From contig NW_025335854.1 in NCBI RefSeq assembly GCF_004798865.1, positions 3,090,416 through 3,154,415 of the forward strand: DNA of 64,000 nucleotides, in the 5' to 3' direction. This DNA is from Varanus komodoensis. Taxonomy: Eukaryota > Chordata > Lepidosauria > Squamata > Varanidae. The translations under genes and the position numbers were made by a program. Below, one piece after another: positions 11,778-23,204 of the stretch (its first letter is position 1; the number at the start of each line of letters is the position of its first letter). The notes beneath the pieces were generated by a model. The model was given only the letters and a program-made list of their open reading frames with translations. It was not told where the DNA came from and did no database searches.

Positions 11778-12015
11778 GATAGATGTTTATTTTATTTTTT
11801 ATTATATTTATATCCTGCCATTTTCCTTCCAGGGAACTCAAGGTGGCTTATATAGTTCTCCACCTCCTTACAAATCTCATCCTCACAACAAGAACCCTGA
11901 GAGGTAGGTTGGATTGAGGGGTTTCTGACTGCCCCCGTGAGTTTCATGGCCAGGTGGGGACAAGAACCCATATCTGCTGGGACCCCAATCCAACAGTCTA
12001 ACCACCACACCGTAC
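11778..12015 (-). mobile_element. MIR-like CORE-SINE (minus strand)
   Basis: Read on the minus strand: GTCTAACCAC (A-box side, reverse complement), GGGTTCTTGTCCCCACC (B-box region), GGCCATGAAACTCA, CCAACCTACCTCTCAGGGTT, TTGTGAGGATGAG, and a 3' end resembling L2 with CACCTTGAGTTCCCTGGA and GGCAGGATATAAATAT. Nearly full length and one of the clearer copies. Confidence 0.8.
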
Positions 12016-12855
12016 TTGATCTCATTTCCCACAGGTATTACTCGTAATTCTACTCTTTTGCTATGCTATACAAAAGAACATATGCTTCTCTGTCTTTAGA
12101 GATCACTCCTTTACTGCCTTTTTAAGTTCATTATAATTAGCAGGCTATAGTTAAGTCATCTTGACCCCTCTGTATTTCTCAGCCTATTACATTGGAGCAA
12201 ATAAAGGAAGAAAGTGATAGCAATAGTCACATCTGGTCTCTCATTTTTGGATTCATATGTCTCTTGAGTGAAATTGGGGGTTCTGGGTGCAAAACAGCTT
12301 CAGCCCAGCTTGAAATGTAAAACACCAAAAGAAAATTCTGACCATCAAAGGTCCAAAAGCCTGTACCAAATCTACAAAGCACCATACTTGCTATTTTCCG
12401 TGGCTTCAGAAGTTTCAATGCCAAGATGAAGGCTTTAATGGAATGACCATGTCTTCGGGGATGATGGACATGTGCATGGTGTTCTCGTGTGTGTAATAGG
12501 TTGTGTTCTCATGTGTGTAATTAGTCGAAATTTGGGTCAGTAGGGGAGAGAAGAGCAAAGCAATAAAAATTAGACCAGGAAAGCATTCCTGGAGGTAGTA
12601 CCCTCTGATTTATATTCTTCACACAGTGATGCTTTCTGTAAAATATTTTAGCAACTTCTTTTCTCAGTGCAAACCAGAGAAAAGGCAGTCACTAAGGAGA
12701 ATCAAAGTTGGACAAAACTGCATCTTTTAAGTAGTTTTCTGTATGTGTTCATGCTAGAACTGAGAAGAATATTTTACAGTTTATATTTTGCATGATACAG
12801 CTAGACTGGAGTCTTGCAATAAGCTCCTTTTACCCAATGACCAGGTTATTCAACC
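12016..12855. other. unique non-coding DNA
   Basis: No gene recognised. GTGTGTAAT-containing words occur twice near 12487-12525 (GTTCTCGTGTGTGTAATAGG and GTTCTCATGTGTGTAATTAG), a small imperfect tandem duplication. Confidence 0.4.
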
Positions 12856-13590
12856 GATATTTTATTTATTTATTTACTTACTTAAAGTTTTTATATGCCA
12901 TCCCCTTGCTACATAGCCTCAGGACGGCTCACAGAAATAAATAAATAAGACAATAACAATGACAATTAAAACCTGGAAACACACTGGCTGCACAATTTAA
13001 ATATATAAATATTAAACATTATTAAAATACTGTTTGAATAAAAAGGTCTTGGCCTGGTGCCGAAAAACAAATAACGACGGTGCCAGGCAGACCTCTCTGG
13101 GGAGCGCATTCCACAGATGGGGCGCCACCACAGAGAAAGCCCTCCTCCGAGTACTTTGCTTCCTGATATCTCTCACGGAAGGCTCCCAGAGAACCTCTGC
13201 TACCGATCTCAAGGGGCGGGAGGGCAAATATGGCTGCAGGCCTTCCTTTAGGTATCTGGGTCCCAAGCCGTTAAGGGCTTTATAAGTGATTACCAACACC
13301 TTGAATTGAGCCCAAACTTCGATGGGAAGCCAGTGAAGCTGGTAGAGGACTGTGCTTATGTGAGAATAACACCCAGTCCCATCAGCAACCTGGCTGCTCT
13401 ATTTTGCACCATCTGAAGTATCTAGACTGTCTTCAAGGGCAGCCCCACATAGAGCATGTTACAGAAATCCAACCGGGAAGTAACCGATGCATGCGTTACT
13501 GTCGCTAGGCAGTCGTCCTTCAGGTAGGGACACAGCTGATGGATTAACCGAAGCTGATGGAAAGTGCCTTTTTGACACAGTTTTCTTGCC
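12856..13590 (-). mobile_element. L2-like LINE 3' part with ORF2 C-terminus (minus strand)
   Basis: On the minus strand the frame 13299-13012 encodes about 95 residues of an L2-type ORF2 C-terminus: YKALNGLGPRYLK, then PLRS, then RRAFSVVAPHLWNALPREV, LAPSLFVFR and KTFLF. It is followed by an A/T-rich 3' UTR, GAGCCGTCCTGAGGC, and an AAATA tail at 12858-12890. Upstream ORF2 sequence continues to about 13590 but its frames are broken. Truncated at the 5' end and immobile. A plus-strand frame over the same bases is an antisense shadow. Confidence 0.85.
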
Positions 13591-14085
13591 CTGACTGATG
13601 CTGCTGCTGCTGTTTGCCACCATTTTCCTTCTTTCCTTTGTCTTCTGTGTCCTTGGTCTCATGCAGTCACACTCCTATTTAATCCTATTGGCTTCATTGT
13701 CAATGCAATGGGATTAAATGGCAGCATAGGCAAATGAAACCAAAGGCAGCGTGAGAAAGAAGAAAAGTGGCCCTAAGAAATGTGGCATTCATGTGTTCGT
13801 GTGTTTACAAGGACTGCAGAGTATTTACAAAATAGGAACCACATGAAATCTAGTAAGAGGATTCAGCTCAACATTTCCTGAAATAAGTTTCCTATTAAAG
13901 TATAATTAGCTTACCACTGGAGGGTCCACAAAATGGTACAGGATATTTAGTGGAACCAACCAAGAGCAGCTTTACTACATGAAGACCTGCTTGTCTAAAC
14001 TAGGAAACAAAGGGCCAATCTCCATGTTAAATTTAAAGTTTAGTTTGTAGTTATGCCTCTGCTTTATTTTCATTAATTGTTGTTA
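13591..14085. other. unique non-coding DNA
   Basis: No gene recognised. A short run of CTG triplets lies near 13598-13612. Confidence 0.4.
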
Positions 14086-14292
14086 TTTTACATTGCATTT
14101 CTGTCCCACCTCTTTTCCTCTTGTGAGGAACCGAGGGTGGCCTACATTGCTCCATTTATCCACACAACAACTGTGGGGTAGGTTAGGCTGAGAGTGAGTG
14201 ACTGGTCCAAAGTCACCCAGCGAGCTCCATGGCTGTGCGAGGAGTAGATCCCTGATCTTCTGGGTCCACAATCCACCACACTACACTGGTGG
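14086..14292 (-). mobile_element. MIR-like CORE-SINE (minus strand)
   Basis: On the minus strand it reads AGTGTAGTGTGGTGGATTG (A-box area), AGATCAGGGATCTACTCC (B-box area), GCTGGGTGACTTTGG, CAGCCTAACCTACCCC, TTGTGTGGATAAATG, and an L2-like tail CCACCCTCGGTTCCTCACA. The order matches the other MIR-like copies; it is near full length but old. Confidence 0.75.
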
Positions 14293-14484
14293 TATAATTA
14301 GAGCAGTGTTAGGGGAAAATCAGAGCCCTTGGGAGGCAGAATTTTATTATTTCTCTCTTGAGCTACAAGCCCCTAAGAATCTGTCTCATGTGGCTACAGG
14401 ACTCAGTATAAATGCTCCCATTGGTACCAAATTTGCTGTGAACTGTTTTCTTCCCAAAGTTAAGACTGTTGGGATATTAGAACT

Positions 14485-14489
<5 letters not shown>

Positions 14490-14521
<32 letters not shown>
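14490..14521. repeat. (GA)n microsatellite
   Basis: About 16 perfect GA units following an A6 run. The Arg-Glu repeat frame over it is an artefact. Confidence 0.97.
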
Positions 14522-14524
<3 letters not shown>

Positions 14525-15494
14525 GAGTCTAATAGAGAAGGTTGAGGAAATTAGCTGGATAAATTAAGAAGATACGCACATGAAGAGGGAGGGAAAATGG
14601 ACAGCTATTATGATGATAATATCAGGTTTTTTCTTTGATGTCTTACAATTGCCTCACACAATTTTCTTATACCTTTTGCATTTACCTTTGATGTTCACTG
14701 CTAGAATTGTGTTCTATGTTTATTTACATTATATCTGAACGTCATTTTACAAGATTCTCTTTCTCTTAGTAGTGGCCGACACATTAGATTCTGCTTGTAT
14801 TCCTGAGTTACTTATCTTGCTGCATTTATTTCTCATTTGGAAAAGACTTCTCTGTTGCTATTATTGGGGTGATCCTGTTCTCTCCTTGCTCTAATGCTAT
14901 ACTTTTAGAATATTCATAGATTTACTTAATTGTCTTTGATATATCTTTTGGTCATATGGGATTCTAATTCCTAGCCATTACTGTAGTTTTGCAATGTGGT
15001 GGCAAGCATTTAATCTGCGTCAAGTAAAAATGTTAATGTTCTTATCCCTTTGTGGTTTATATGCATCCTTTCCTACATTGTGGATTAGAGATTACATTAG
15101 AAACAGCATGAGAGATGCCTCTTTTTTGTTTTGGTTTATCCCTTGATACTGCTATATGTTTAATGGCTCAACACCATGTGGACCAGTTGTTATTTATTGC
15201 ATGATTGTTGTGACTGGGATTGGTGAGCTATCACTGGAACTTGTTTGATGGGATCCATACTGGCAAAGTTTTTATTATATGCCCTGCCCTGTGCTCTCTG
15301 TCCATCATTTTTGGGAAAGAATAATAATATGTCCACCAGTATAGCAGAGCTAGATAAGCTTTCCTAATGTTTGCTTATTTTCTTGACAGATATTAACGCC
15401 ACACCATTAGCCCACATGCCTCCTGAAAATAGGACTTGTAACTCAGAGTGAGGAAACTGGAGTTCACTCCTATTCCTAGTATTTTCATAAATTA
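14522..15494. other. unique AT-rich non-coding DNA
   Basis: T-rich on the plus strand. No gene, exon or known repeat recognised. Confidence 0.4.
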
Positions 15495-15933
15495 TGAGCA
15501 ATGTATGGGTGTGAAAGCTGGACAGTGAAGAAAGCTGAGAGGAAGAAAATGTCATGTGTTCAAAGAAAGCTAGAGGAGAGCTCTGTGAATACCCTGGGCT
15601 GACAGAAAGAGGAACAACTGGTCCTAGATCAAATCTAGAGTTTTCCTAGAAGCAAAAAGGACAAGACTGAAGCTGTCATACTTTAGACGCATCATGAGAA
15701 GGAAAGACTCCTTTCAGATGGCAATCATGTTCGGGGAAGTCGAAGGGAGAAGAAGAGAAGGAAGACTAAACCAGAGATGAGGGACTGCATGAAGGAAGCC
15801 ACAGCCTTGAATTTTGAACAGCTGAGTAGGTTTGTCATACACAGGTTATTTTGGAGGGCTTTCATTCATAGGGTCTCCATAAGTCAGAGATGACTTGATG
15901 GCACATACCAATAACAACAACAACAACAACAAT
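15495..15933 (+). mobile_element. old RTE/BovB LINE 3' fragment
   Basis: ATGTATGGGTGTGAAAGCTGG encodes MYGCESW, the start of the conserved C-terminal part of RTE/BovB ORF2, followed by TVKKAERKKM. Downstream come degraded versions of the later segments, the 3' UTR words CATAGGGTCTCCATAAGTC and GATGACTTGATGGCACATA, and a (CAA)n tail at 15913-15931. Many frame breaks show that it is an old copy, from a subfamily distinct from the BovB at 36 kb. Confidence 0.8.
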
Positions 15934-17312
15934 GAGATAATAAAATATTAAACTTGGGATGAAGCTATTTGAAAGACCAGATTTTCTAGGATGAGCCTGA
16001 CTGGGTTTTGAGGTCCATCCCTTTATTCCATGCTATCACTGCTCAGTACACAAGATCGAGCCTGTTTGGTGGCTGTTCCCACACATTGCAAAGAAAGGTC
16101 AGTCTAGCTCCATCTCTTGTATCTTTTCACTGCCAGGCAAATCATTTTGATTGAGACAGACCTTTGACATCTAAGCTTATTTGCTGCTGAAATGAGTGGT
16201 GGTGCTGGTTTTTATGTGTCTTCTATTTCAACTGCATTTGTGTTTTATTTGATGAGATTTCATTATAACAGTGTCATTTCCCTTGTATTTTATGGCTAGT
16301 TGTTTTGATAACCATTTTAATGGAAGGGCACTATAATGCATAAATAATATGAGTAGACCAAAAGTCCCCCCTCCCCGAGAGAGAGAGAGAGAGAGAGAGA
16401 CCAGTGCAATTTCTAGTACACATTCAGGAAAGAGACAATAAAGAACAGCAAGGCTCAAAATGATTAATCCTTCCTTGCAAATCTGAGCACGAAAGAAGAT
16501 GACAAAAAACTAATGGAGTCTTTAAAGGGAAGATGAATGTACCTCTTCCATACATGAAACTGTGATTCAAGTGCTTTGCCAGGTAGTTGGCATTAGAAAA
16601 GTCTGTAACCCTTTAAAATAATGATGCAGTTAATCAGTTCTGAATTACTTTGGTATTAATGTGGATGTCATAAGTAGAGTGGTTTGGGGATTTCCAGTTG
16701 ATTTCATCATGATAAAACTGGTTGCCAATAACTGCCGAAGGAAATTAACTTTAAAAGAGTCCATTACTCTCAAGCATTACTTTATAATTCATCGTTATAC
16801 ATTAGCTTCCCTCCCTCCCCATATGTCAATTGTGTACCTACTTTCAAAAATGTTCACCTTAACCATTTTTAGAAAGATGGGCACTCCCTCTAATGCAAGT
16901 GCAAATGGTGATATCCTTGTTCAAGCCCCGTCGTCTCCAAAATTTCTTCCTTAAATGGGGATTGGAGAAATAGTGTGGGGGGTTTGTCAAGCAATTGCCC
17001 GTGCATAACATGAGCCATGAACCACACTTTGTGTAATCCTAATAATGTGAATTCATCAGTCAAATGGGAATGCATCTTGCCTTAGGCATGATTAGAGGAG
17101 ATCCATGGGCATGCGTGTGACTTAAGTAAGTCATAAATAGCTTGCCCCTAATAGCTTGCTTAGTCTACTCTAAGCATGACCTAACTTGTGGAAATGATGG
17201 GAAGCCAGAATTGAGGAAGGTAGATTGCAATATGTTAGCCTGAAAGACTCATGATGTGCTTGACCAGACTGAAGGGCTATGCAATTGCAGTTTCAGCAGC
17301 AACTACATGCCG
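15934..17312. other. unique non-coding DNA with (GA)n at 16376
   Basis: No gene recognised. A (GA)n tract of about 12 units lies at 16376-16400. The rest is unremarkable. Confidence 0.4.
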
Positions 17313-17396
17313 TTTACTCCCTCTCTCCTTCCCTCTCTCTCTCTCCCTCTCTCTCTCTCCCTCCTCCCTCTCCCTCCCTCCCTCTCTCTCTCTCTG
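17313..17396. repeat. CT-rich polypyrimidine tract
   Basis: About 84 bases of almost pure C and T on the plus strand, built from CTCT and CCCT units. A homopurine/homopyrimidine tract of this length could form triplex DNA. Confidence 0.92.
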
Positions 17397-19185
17397 TTAA
17401 TCACGATGTCTATGTGCTATGACCCCAATCCTGCCTGCCCTCTTGTCACAGTTATTATCTAAAGAGCAACCACTGAACATGGTCAATTCATTCATTTACT
17501 ACCCTGTCAGCTTTCCTCCATGACTGACTGACCATATACAGGATGAGAAAGCTTGTAGGATTTTGAGCATCACTTTGCTAGCATGTGAAATGAGTGCAAT
17601 GGTGCAGTAGCTGCTTGATGTTAATATATGGAGTCTAATGCCCATTGCTGATTACAGAATGAAAATGGAACCCATAGACTCCGACTCCATGATGTGGAGC
17701 TGAAGTTGTGGCAGTGGTGAAGCAAACAGCTAAAGAGCCTGCTTCAAACAAGACTTGCTCTGCAGGTTACTGAAAACTGTGTGGAGAAGGAATGTAAGTA
17801 TTGCTTCTAGAATGAACCAAACATTTATAACAAATCAATCAACAATAGACAGTTTTCCAGATTGAATGGAAGTAGTCTCCCTTCAGAAGTCACTCTCCAT
17901 GTGAAGAGGTCAATGAATGTGAAGATGGAAGGGGTGAGACTAGTGTACCCCCCTCTCTTTACATGTTTACACAGAATCAGAACAGCTGAACAGAGTTAAT
18001 GATATTCCAGAATGTGCATGTTGCATTCATCCATCTTGTTAGGATATTTGCATTTAAGGAACTGGCAAGTGTGAGTCAAAACAATTCTACATCGGATTAT
18101 GGTAATAAGAAAAAAACAAGTATCACCATTTACATTGTTCTTATAGCCTTTTTTCTTCGTCACCTTTGTAATCCTATTTTTTCAGGTGATTTCCCAAGTT
18201 AATGTCTAAAATGAGAGTTCCTTCTGTCGCAATTGTGTTTAAGCAGGTAATCATAATTCATGACTAAAGGGAAAACAGATCCCACTTGCTTGAGCACGGT
18301 AAATATGTTAGCAACTATATGAAGAAAAGGAATAGTTATTCACACTGGCATTGACAAAGACCCAATGAACAGTTTAGAGTGCTACAAATCGTTCCATTTG
18401 GTGAAATAACATATTTCATGAAAGGAGATGCAAACAACATAAGGAAAGGTAAAAATGTATTTATTTTTAAAGAATGTGATGTTAATCAAGCAAGTTCCAT
18501 TTTAATTAATCAATAATGTCTTTACTTTTAATGCCACCCCCCCCCCACACACACACACACATACCTGGTCATGTTTTGAGTCTGACCAATGCATATAACA
18601 AGTGAGTCCTACAAAACTGATGTGGAGTATGCTCATCTCCAAACAACATATTGCTTCTGTTCAGGGTTGCAGTCAACGATTCCCTTCAAGCAGATCCTCA
18701 TACTATGACTTGCAATATCCCACGGCTACTAAGCTGAGAATTCTTAATTGCTGTTGGTTGAAGGTGAATGGAGGGTGCCTCCACAGCTGAGTTTCTCTGA
18801 GCGTGCTGATACCTCCCTCTAGTTTCGCAGTGGCCTCATTTGGGTTCCATTCTGAAGGACATGATTAGAGGGTCAGCTAAAGTTTGGATGTGGTTGTGGA
18901 ACTGACTCCTCTGTATGCTTCAAGAGCATAAAAATGCACATACCAGAGTCGGACTGGTCTCAAGGAGTCTTGGGTACCTGTCTAAGGGCCTATGGAGTGG
19001 CCGCCTCCCATGCGTCACTGTTGTGACTTTGCTGCATGCATGGGTAGCTTTTGAGGTATCGGAAAAGGGAATTCTCCATCAATACTAGATGCTTCCTCCT
19101 TGTCTCTGCCCCCAAACCTAGTGTTTAGACTCGACTTGTCCAAAGGTAAATGGAGTGAAAGTTCCATGCAGAACACAGGAGAAGG
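17397..19185. other. unique non-coding DNA with C-run and CA repeat
   Basis: No gene recognised. A poly-C run followed by (AC)n lies at about 18536-18561. Open frames at 17999-18202 and 18602-18790 lack domains. Confidence 0.4.
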
Positions 19186-19412
19186 GTTACAGCAGGAACA
19201 TCATTTGCTTTTCGGTGCCAGGCGAAGACCTTTTTATTTAAAAGTTATTTTAACCATTAATGTATTATTATTGTATTTATAGATTTTAATATATATAGCT
19301 GAGAGGATACCGGTTTTTAAATTATTAATTGTAGTTTTTATGAACGTGGTGAGCCGTCCTGAGGCTTTGTTGCGATGGGGCAGCATAGAAATGTTTTAAA
19401 TAAATAAATAAA
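19186..19412 (+). mobile_element. L2-like LINE 3' end
   Basis: Begins with a remnant of the ORF2 C-terminus: GTGCCAGGCGAAGACCTTTT matches the KTFLF region of the L2 at 12.9 kb. It continues through an AT-rich 3' UTR to GAGCCGTCCTGAGGCTTTG and GGGGCAGCATAGAAATG, with an (AAAT)n tail at 19397-19412. Only the last 230 bases survive. Confidence 0.8.
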
Positions 19413-20514
19413 TTTCTGAAGAGGAAATATTACAGGTCCAATATATATACTGAAGGATGGCACTATTATAAATGAATTTGTTTGCCCAGGGCAACAACAT
19501 TGACATTGGCAGACTAGCCCAATATAGAATAGAAAGCAGACTCTGGATACCTCTAGGTCCCCATCCCTCCTTCAAAGAGTGGTTAAGGGTTGGTTCTTAT
19601 TAGCATTCAAAGGGGACTAATTATAATGACCTGAGAACAATTAAAAGGGAAAAAAACAATGCAAGTGCGGTAATTGCTTTCCAATACTTAATGGCTATGG
19701 AAACCCCATCTAAGCCATTTTCTGTTTGATTGTAACAAAAATGTAATTATATTGCAATTACAGTGCAATTTCTAAATGAGGATTTTCAAATTCATGAATC
19801 AAATTAGAGTTCTCATTTTATTTGACAACTTCATTTACTCTGACAAATAACCTAACTGGAAATCACATGCTTTGAGAACCTCAGCAAACTCCTCAAAACC
19901 TCAGCAAACTCCAGCCCTACATTGCTTTCCATGGAACTTAGGGACACATAATAAGATACAGAGTGTAGCATTAAACAGGCAAGTCATAGTTCATTATTTT
20001 TCAATTTGTTCAATATAGGATTTGTGATTTTTACATTGCAATTTGTGACTCTGCAATTTGTAATCTAGAGACCAATGTAGCCAGCAGTGAAGATGGCTCT
20101 AAAGTCATTGTTGCATAAGGAATGAGGATGTCAATAACTATAGACTAAAAAAGCTGTTCATGAAGAACAGAATAATTTCGATTTATGAAAGGAAATATTC
20201 AGTATCTGTTTTCAATATCTCATTTTTTCAGTATACATAAGTGAAATGACACTCCATTTATTTATTCTCCCTCCCTCTTCCTCTCCCTTGGTCATGCTAA
20301 GCAACTGGTATGGAACACCCATCTTGTCAGTGGAGAATAAATGTCAAGCAGAACAACTCACGATGAAAGCAAAGTAGTTACTGTGAAACGGCAAGCTCCA
20401 TACACTAGGAGTTGTAATCCACACAATATATAGTCCACATAATTAGGAAAGCTATTGTAAATAGAACTGCCAAAATTACATCCTCTTTCCTAGGCTTATG
20501 TTGCAAGCATGCTC
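19413..20514. other. unique non-coding DNA, TAAT-rich
   Basis: No gene recognised. About 19610-19860 has many TAAT/ATTA motifs (TAATTATAATG, GTAATTATATTGC, GCAATTACAG). An imperfect 19-base tandem duplication containing ACCTCAGCAAACTCC lies at 19875-19911. Confidence 0.45.
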
Positions 20515-20545
20515 ATTGTACGTTTCTGGTCACCACACCTAAGCA

Positions 20546-20668
20546 GGGATAGTACATTTAATTTAATGTTATTTATTTTTAACTTATTGTTGTATGCCAC
20601 CCCGAGGCTTCGGCGAATGGGGCGGCATAAAAATGTTTTAATAAATAAAAAAATAAAAAAATAGTATA
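20546..20668 (+). mobile_element. L2-like LINE 3' end inserted in CR1
   Basis: AT-rich 3' UTR, then GCCACCCCGAGGCTTCGG and GAATGGGGCGGCATAAAAAT, then an AATAAAT/A-rich tail. CR1 sequence lies on both sides, and the boundaries show a short possible duplication ATAGTA. Good agreement with the copies at 56415 and 63925 suggests a younger subfamily than the host CR1. Confidence 0.8.
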
Positions 20669-21047
20669 AAGCTTCGAAAAGCTTGAAATGCATAAAATGG
20701 TGAAGGGATTATACAAACTCTCCTATGAGGAAAAAAAATACAGCTGAGATTGCTTAACTTACTTTTTTTTTTTTTTTTTAGAGCAAAGAAGGGAAACCTA
20801 ATAGGGTAAATGAAATCATGCATGGCATGGAGAAGTAGATAGATATAGTTTTTGTATTCTTCCTTCCTTCCTTATCCGAGAACTTGAGGTGTTCCCATGA
20901 AGCTGATCAGTGGGTGATCAGGACAGACAAAAGGATGTGTTTCTTCACACTGTGAAATTTACTTCCACGAGATGTAATGGTGGCCACTATTTTGGAAGGC
21001 TTAAAGGGGGGATCGGACAGATTCATGGAAGATAAGGCCATCGATAG

Positions 21048-21089
21048 CTTTTGGTTATACTCCACTTCCTTTTGGTTATACTCCACTTC
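21048..21089. repeat. 21-bp tandem duplication inside CR1
   Basis: CTTTTGGTTATACTCCACTT is repeated directly with a 21-base period. It is a local duplication within the CR1 3' UTR, after that element inserted. Confidence 0.93.
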
Positions 21090-21195
21090 TAGTAGCAGAG
21101 GCAGTATGGCTAGGCATACCAGTGTCTGGGGAAGGTGCTGCTACACTCGTATCCCACTTGCGGGTTCCTGTAGGCCACTGGCTGGACACCATTTT

Positions 21196-21540
21196 GGGCT
21201 ATTTATTTCTTATTTATTTAAAATATGTGCATGCTACCTCTGGGTGGCTCACAATCACAAGATAAAACACAATAAAAACAACTACAATGTATTAAAAATA
21301 GAATATGGGCAAAAATACTAAACAAAGGTCAAGTGGCATTAACTACTAAAGCGTTGTTTTGGGGTATTTTTTTTAAAGGAAGGTCTTTGCTTGGCATTGA
21401 AAAGAATGCAAGGAAGGTGCCAGGTGCTCCTCCTTGTGGGGAGCATTCCAGATATGGGGAGCAGCTGCAGAAAAGGCCGTCCTCTAGATGGAGAAGCCCT
21501 TAGCCAATCACGCACGGCTCTTCTTACATTCTGAAAGCTG
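21196..21540 (-). mobile_element. L2-like LINE 3' part (minus strand)
   Basis: Plus-strand TTTATTTCTTATTTATTT is the reversed tail, followed by ACCTCTGGGTGGCTCACAA (reversed stem region), an A-rich 3' UTR, then GAAGGTCTTTGCTTGGCATT and TGGGGAGCATTCCAGATATG, the antisense of the KTFLF and AP.LWN.LP portion of L2 ORF2. Frames are broken. It abuts the 3' end of the CR1 on its left. Confidence 0.7.
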
Positions 21541-23135
21541 AAGGGACTTTGCTATGGAAGAAAAAGGCCAACCTAAACTGCATGAGGAAAAGGTTGGAGA
21601 AGAGACTCAAATACAGCTCATTTGAAAGACAGGCACTTTGCATGACCGTCTATTATTTCTCATCCATCGATCTATTTCTTCTTACCTTTTCATATGCAGC
21701 TTCCTTACCATTTTGCTTTATTTTCCCCTTTGCTGCTGCCATGCCTGCTTTGGATAAGAGGCTTCCTATTCAGAATATGACATTTGAGTTTTGAGTTTGA
21801 TCTTTTTAACATACGAAATGAATGACTTGCTTGAGAGTCCGCACCCCCCTTTTCAAATCTTTGCTTCAACCTGTCCATGATTCAGCAACGTTTCCTCAAC
21901 AGGCATTTATGAGCTTAAATGCACAGCCATTTATGAACTGCATTGTGACATGTTTCTTGATTGTGAAAGAAATATTATGGGCATTGATTATTTGAAATAG
22001 CTATATACCATTTTCTTCCAGTATTCCCAGGTAAAACAAAGACTCTAGCATACCAAAGTCAAACTGCAGCCAGAAACCTGAGAAATAAGCAGAGAATATG
22101 GCTAATTCATCTAATGGGATCTAAGAGCAGGAATGTGTGGAAGTTATAACAACAGAAAATTAAGGCAACTCTGCTTTTAGTGGGAATGCATGTAATAAGC
22201 ACTTTTTTTTTCTAGCAAACTTGTAACAATTGATAGGCTTTTAACCACACATTTACAGGGAAAGGGGAAAAACATACCAACTCACTGTGGTTCAGGGTGA
22301 GGGGAGGAATTTGAAAGCTATTGCATTCACAGGTCAGTGCAAGCCACTTTCAGATCAGGCAAGCAGGTACTGAAAGTACAGAAGTAATCCAATTTATTTG
22401 AAAAGGCAGAAGAAATTTAGAATTAAGCAGAGCACCCCTTGGTGGTTGCAATTCACTGGCCTGTGCCTATTTGAGCTGTTAGATGTGGGTGGGGTTTCTG
22501 CTTGTGTCTGTAATTGATAAAGGGCTTACTGGAAGATACAATTGCACAGACTCTAAAAAATATAGCACAACAATATTCATGAATCCTCCTTCAGGGGGAA
22601 AATATAGAACATAGAGAAAATGGAGATGGAAAGGTTGCTGTGGCCCACTTCTCTTTCTACCTTGTTCCACAATTATGTTGTGTGATGTGTTGTTTGAGTT
22701 TGTCACACTGAGAGCCATTTTGCACATTCTGTGAGGAAGAGTTTAAGGTGGTAGAAATTCAACACTTTCTCATCCTTTCTTCCCAGGAAGCTCCTCCCTC
22801 CCTCTTGCCAGCCCCTGAAAAATTAAATTCAGGGCACTCTGCTGAATGTAGCTGACCAGAAGAATTGACCCCTCGACCACCTGGGGAAGGTCCTTTACTT
22901 TTATGCAAGGTGGATCCTGGATCAAACATGGATGGGGGTTCATATAATTTAAGGAGCATCCACCAGAAATACTCCCTGCATATAATACTTTAGGAGTGCT
23001 CTCTAATGGGGATCCCACAAGGCTCTAAAATCAGAGAACTATGGGCATCCCATGGAGAGGGGAAAATTCCAGAGCTGATCTTGAAGCTCTCCTGACCTGC
23101 AAATGAAGTAGCCATCCAATTCCAGTCAAATTTCA
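21541..23135. other. unique non-coding DNA
   Basis: No gene or clear repeat recognised. Short open frames at 21549-21794 plus and 22479-22727 minus lack domains. Confidence 0.4.
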
Positions 23136-23204
23136 TCTAATGTTTTTAAATTGTTGTGAATCACGCAGAGAGCTTCTGCTATTGGCAGTATAGATATATA
23201 ATAG
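23136..23204 (+). mobile_element. L2-like LINE 3' terminus, short
   Basis: TTGTTGTGAATCACGCAGAGAGCTTCTGCTATT followed by GGCAGTATAGATATATAATA fits the L2 end in which CGCCCAGAGAGCTTxGGCTATTGGGCxGTATATAAAT is usual. Words are quoted across a short gap. Only the last 70 bases are recognisable. Confidence 0.6.

Larger units (their letters stand above)
20515..21195 (+). mobile_element. CR1 LINE 3' part, split by an L2 tail
   Basis: Left part starts CGTTTCTGGTCACCACACCT and right part resumes at about 20669 with GCTTGAAATGCATAAAATGG and TCCTATGAGGAAA. Later come ATCATGCATGGCATGGAGAA, GTGATCAGGACAGAC, AAGGATGTGTTTCTTCACAC, CCACGAGATGTAATGGTGGC and GGAAGGCTTAAA. In other CR1s these words encode the end of ORF2 and its 3' UTR. 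Frames are broken and internal deletions are evident. An L2 tail is inserted at about 20546-20668. Confidence 0.75.

Noticed and set aside
13034-13285. 83-codon plus-strand frame
   Set aside because: Antisense shadow of the L2 ORF2 C-terminus, which is recognisable on the minus strand.
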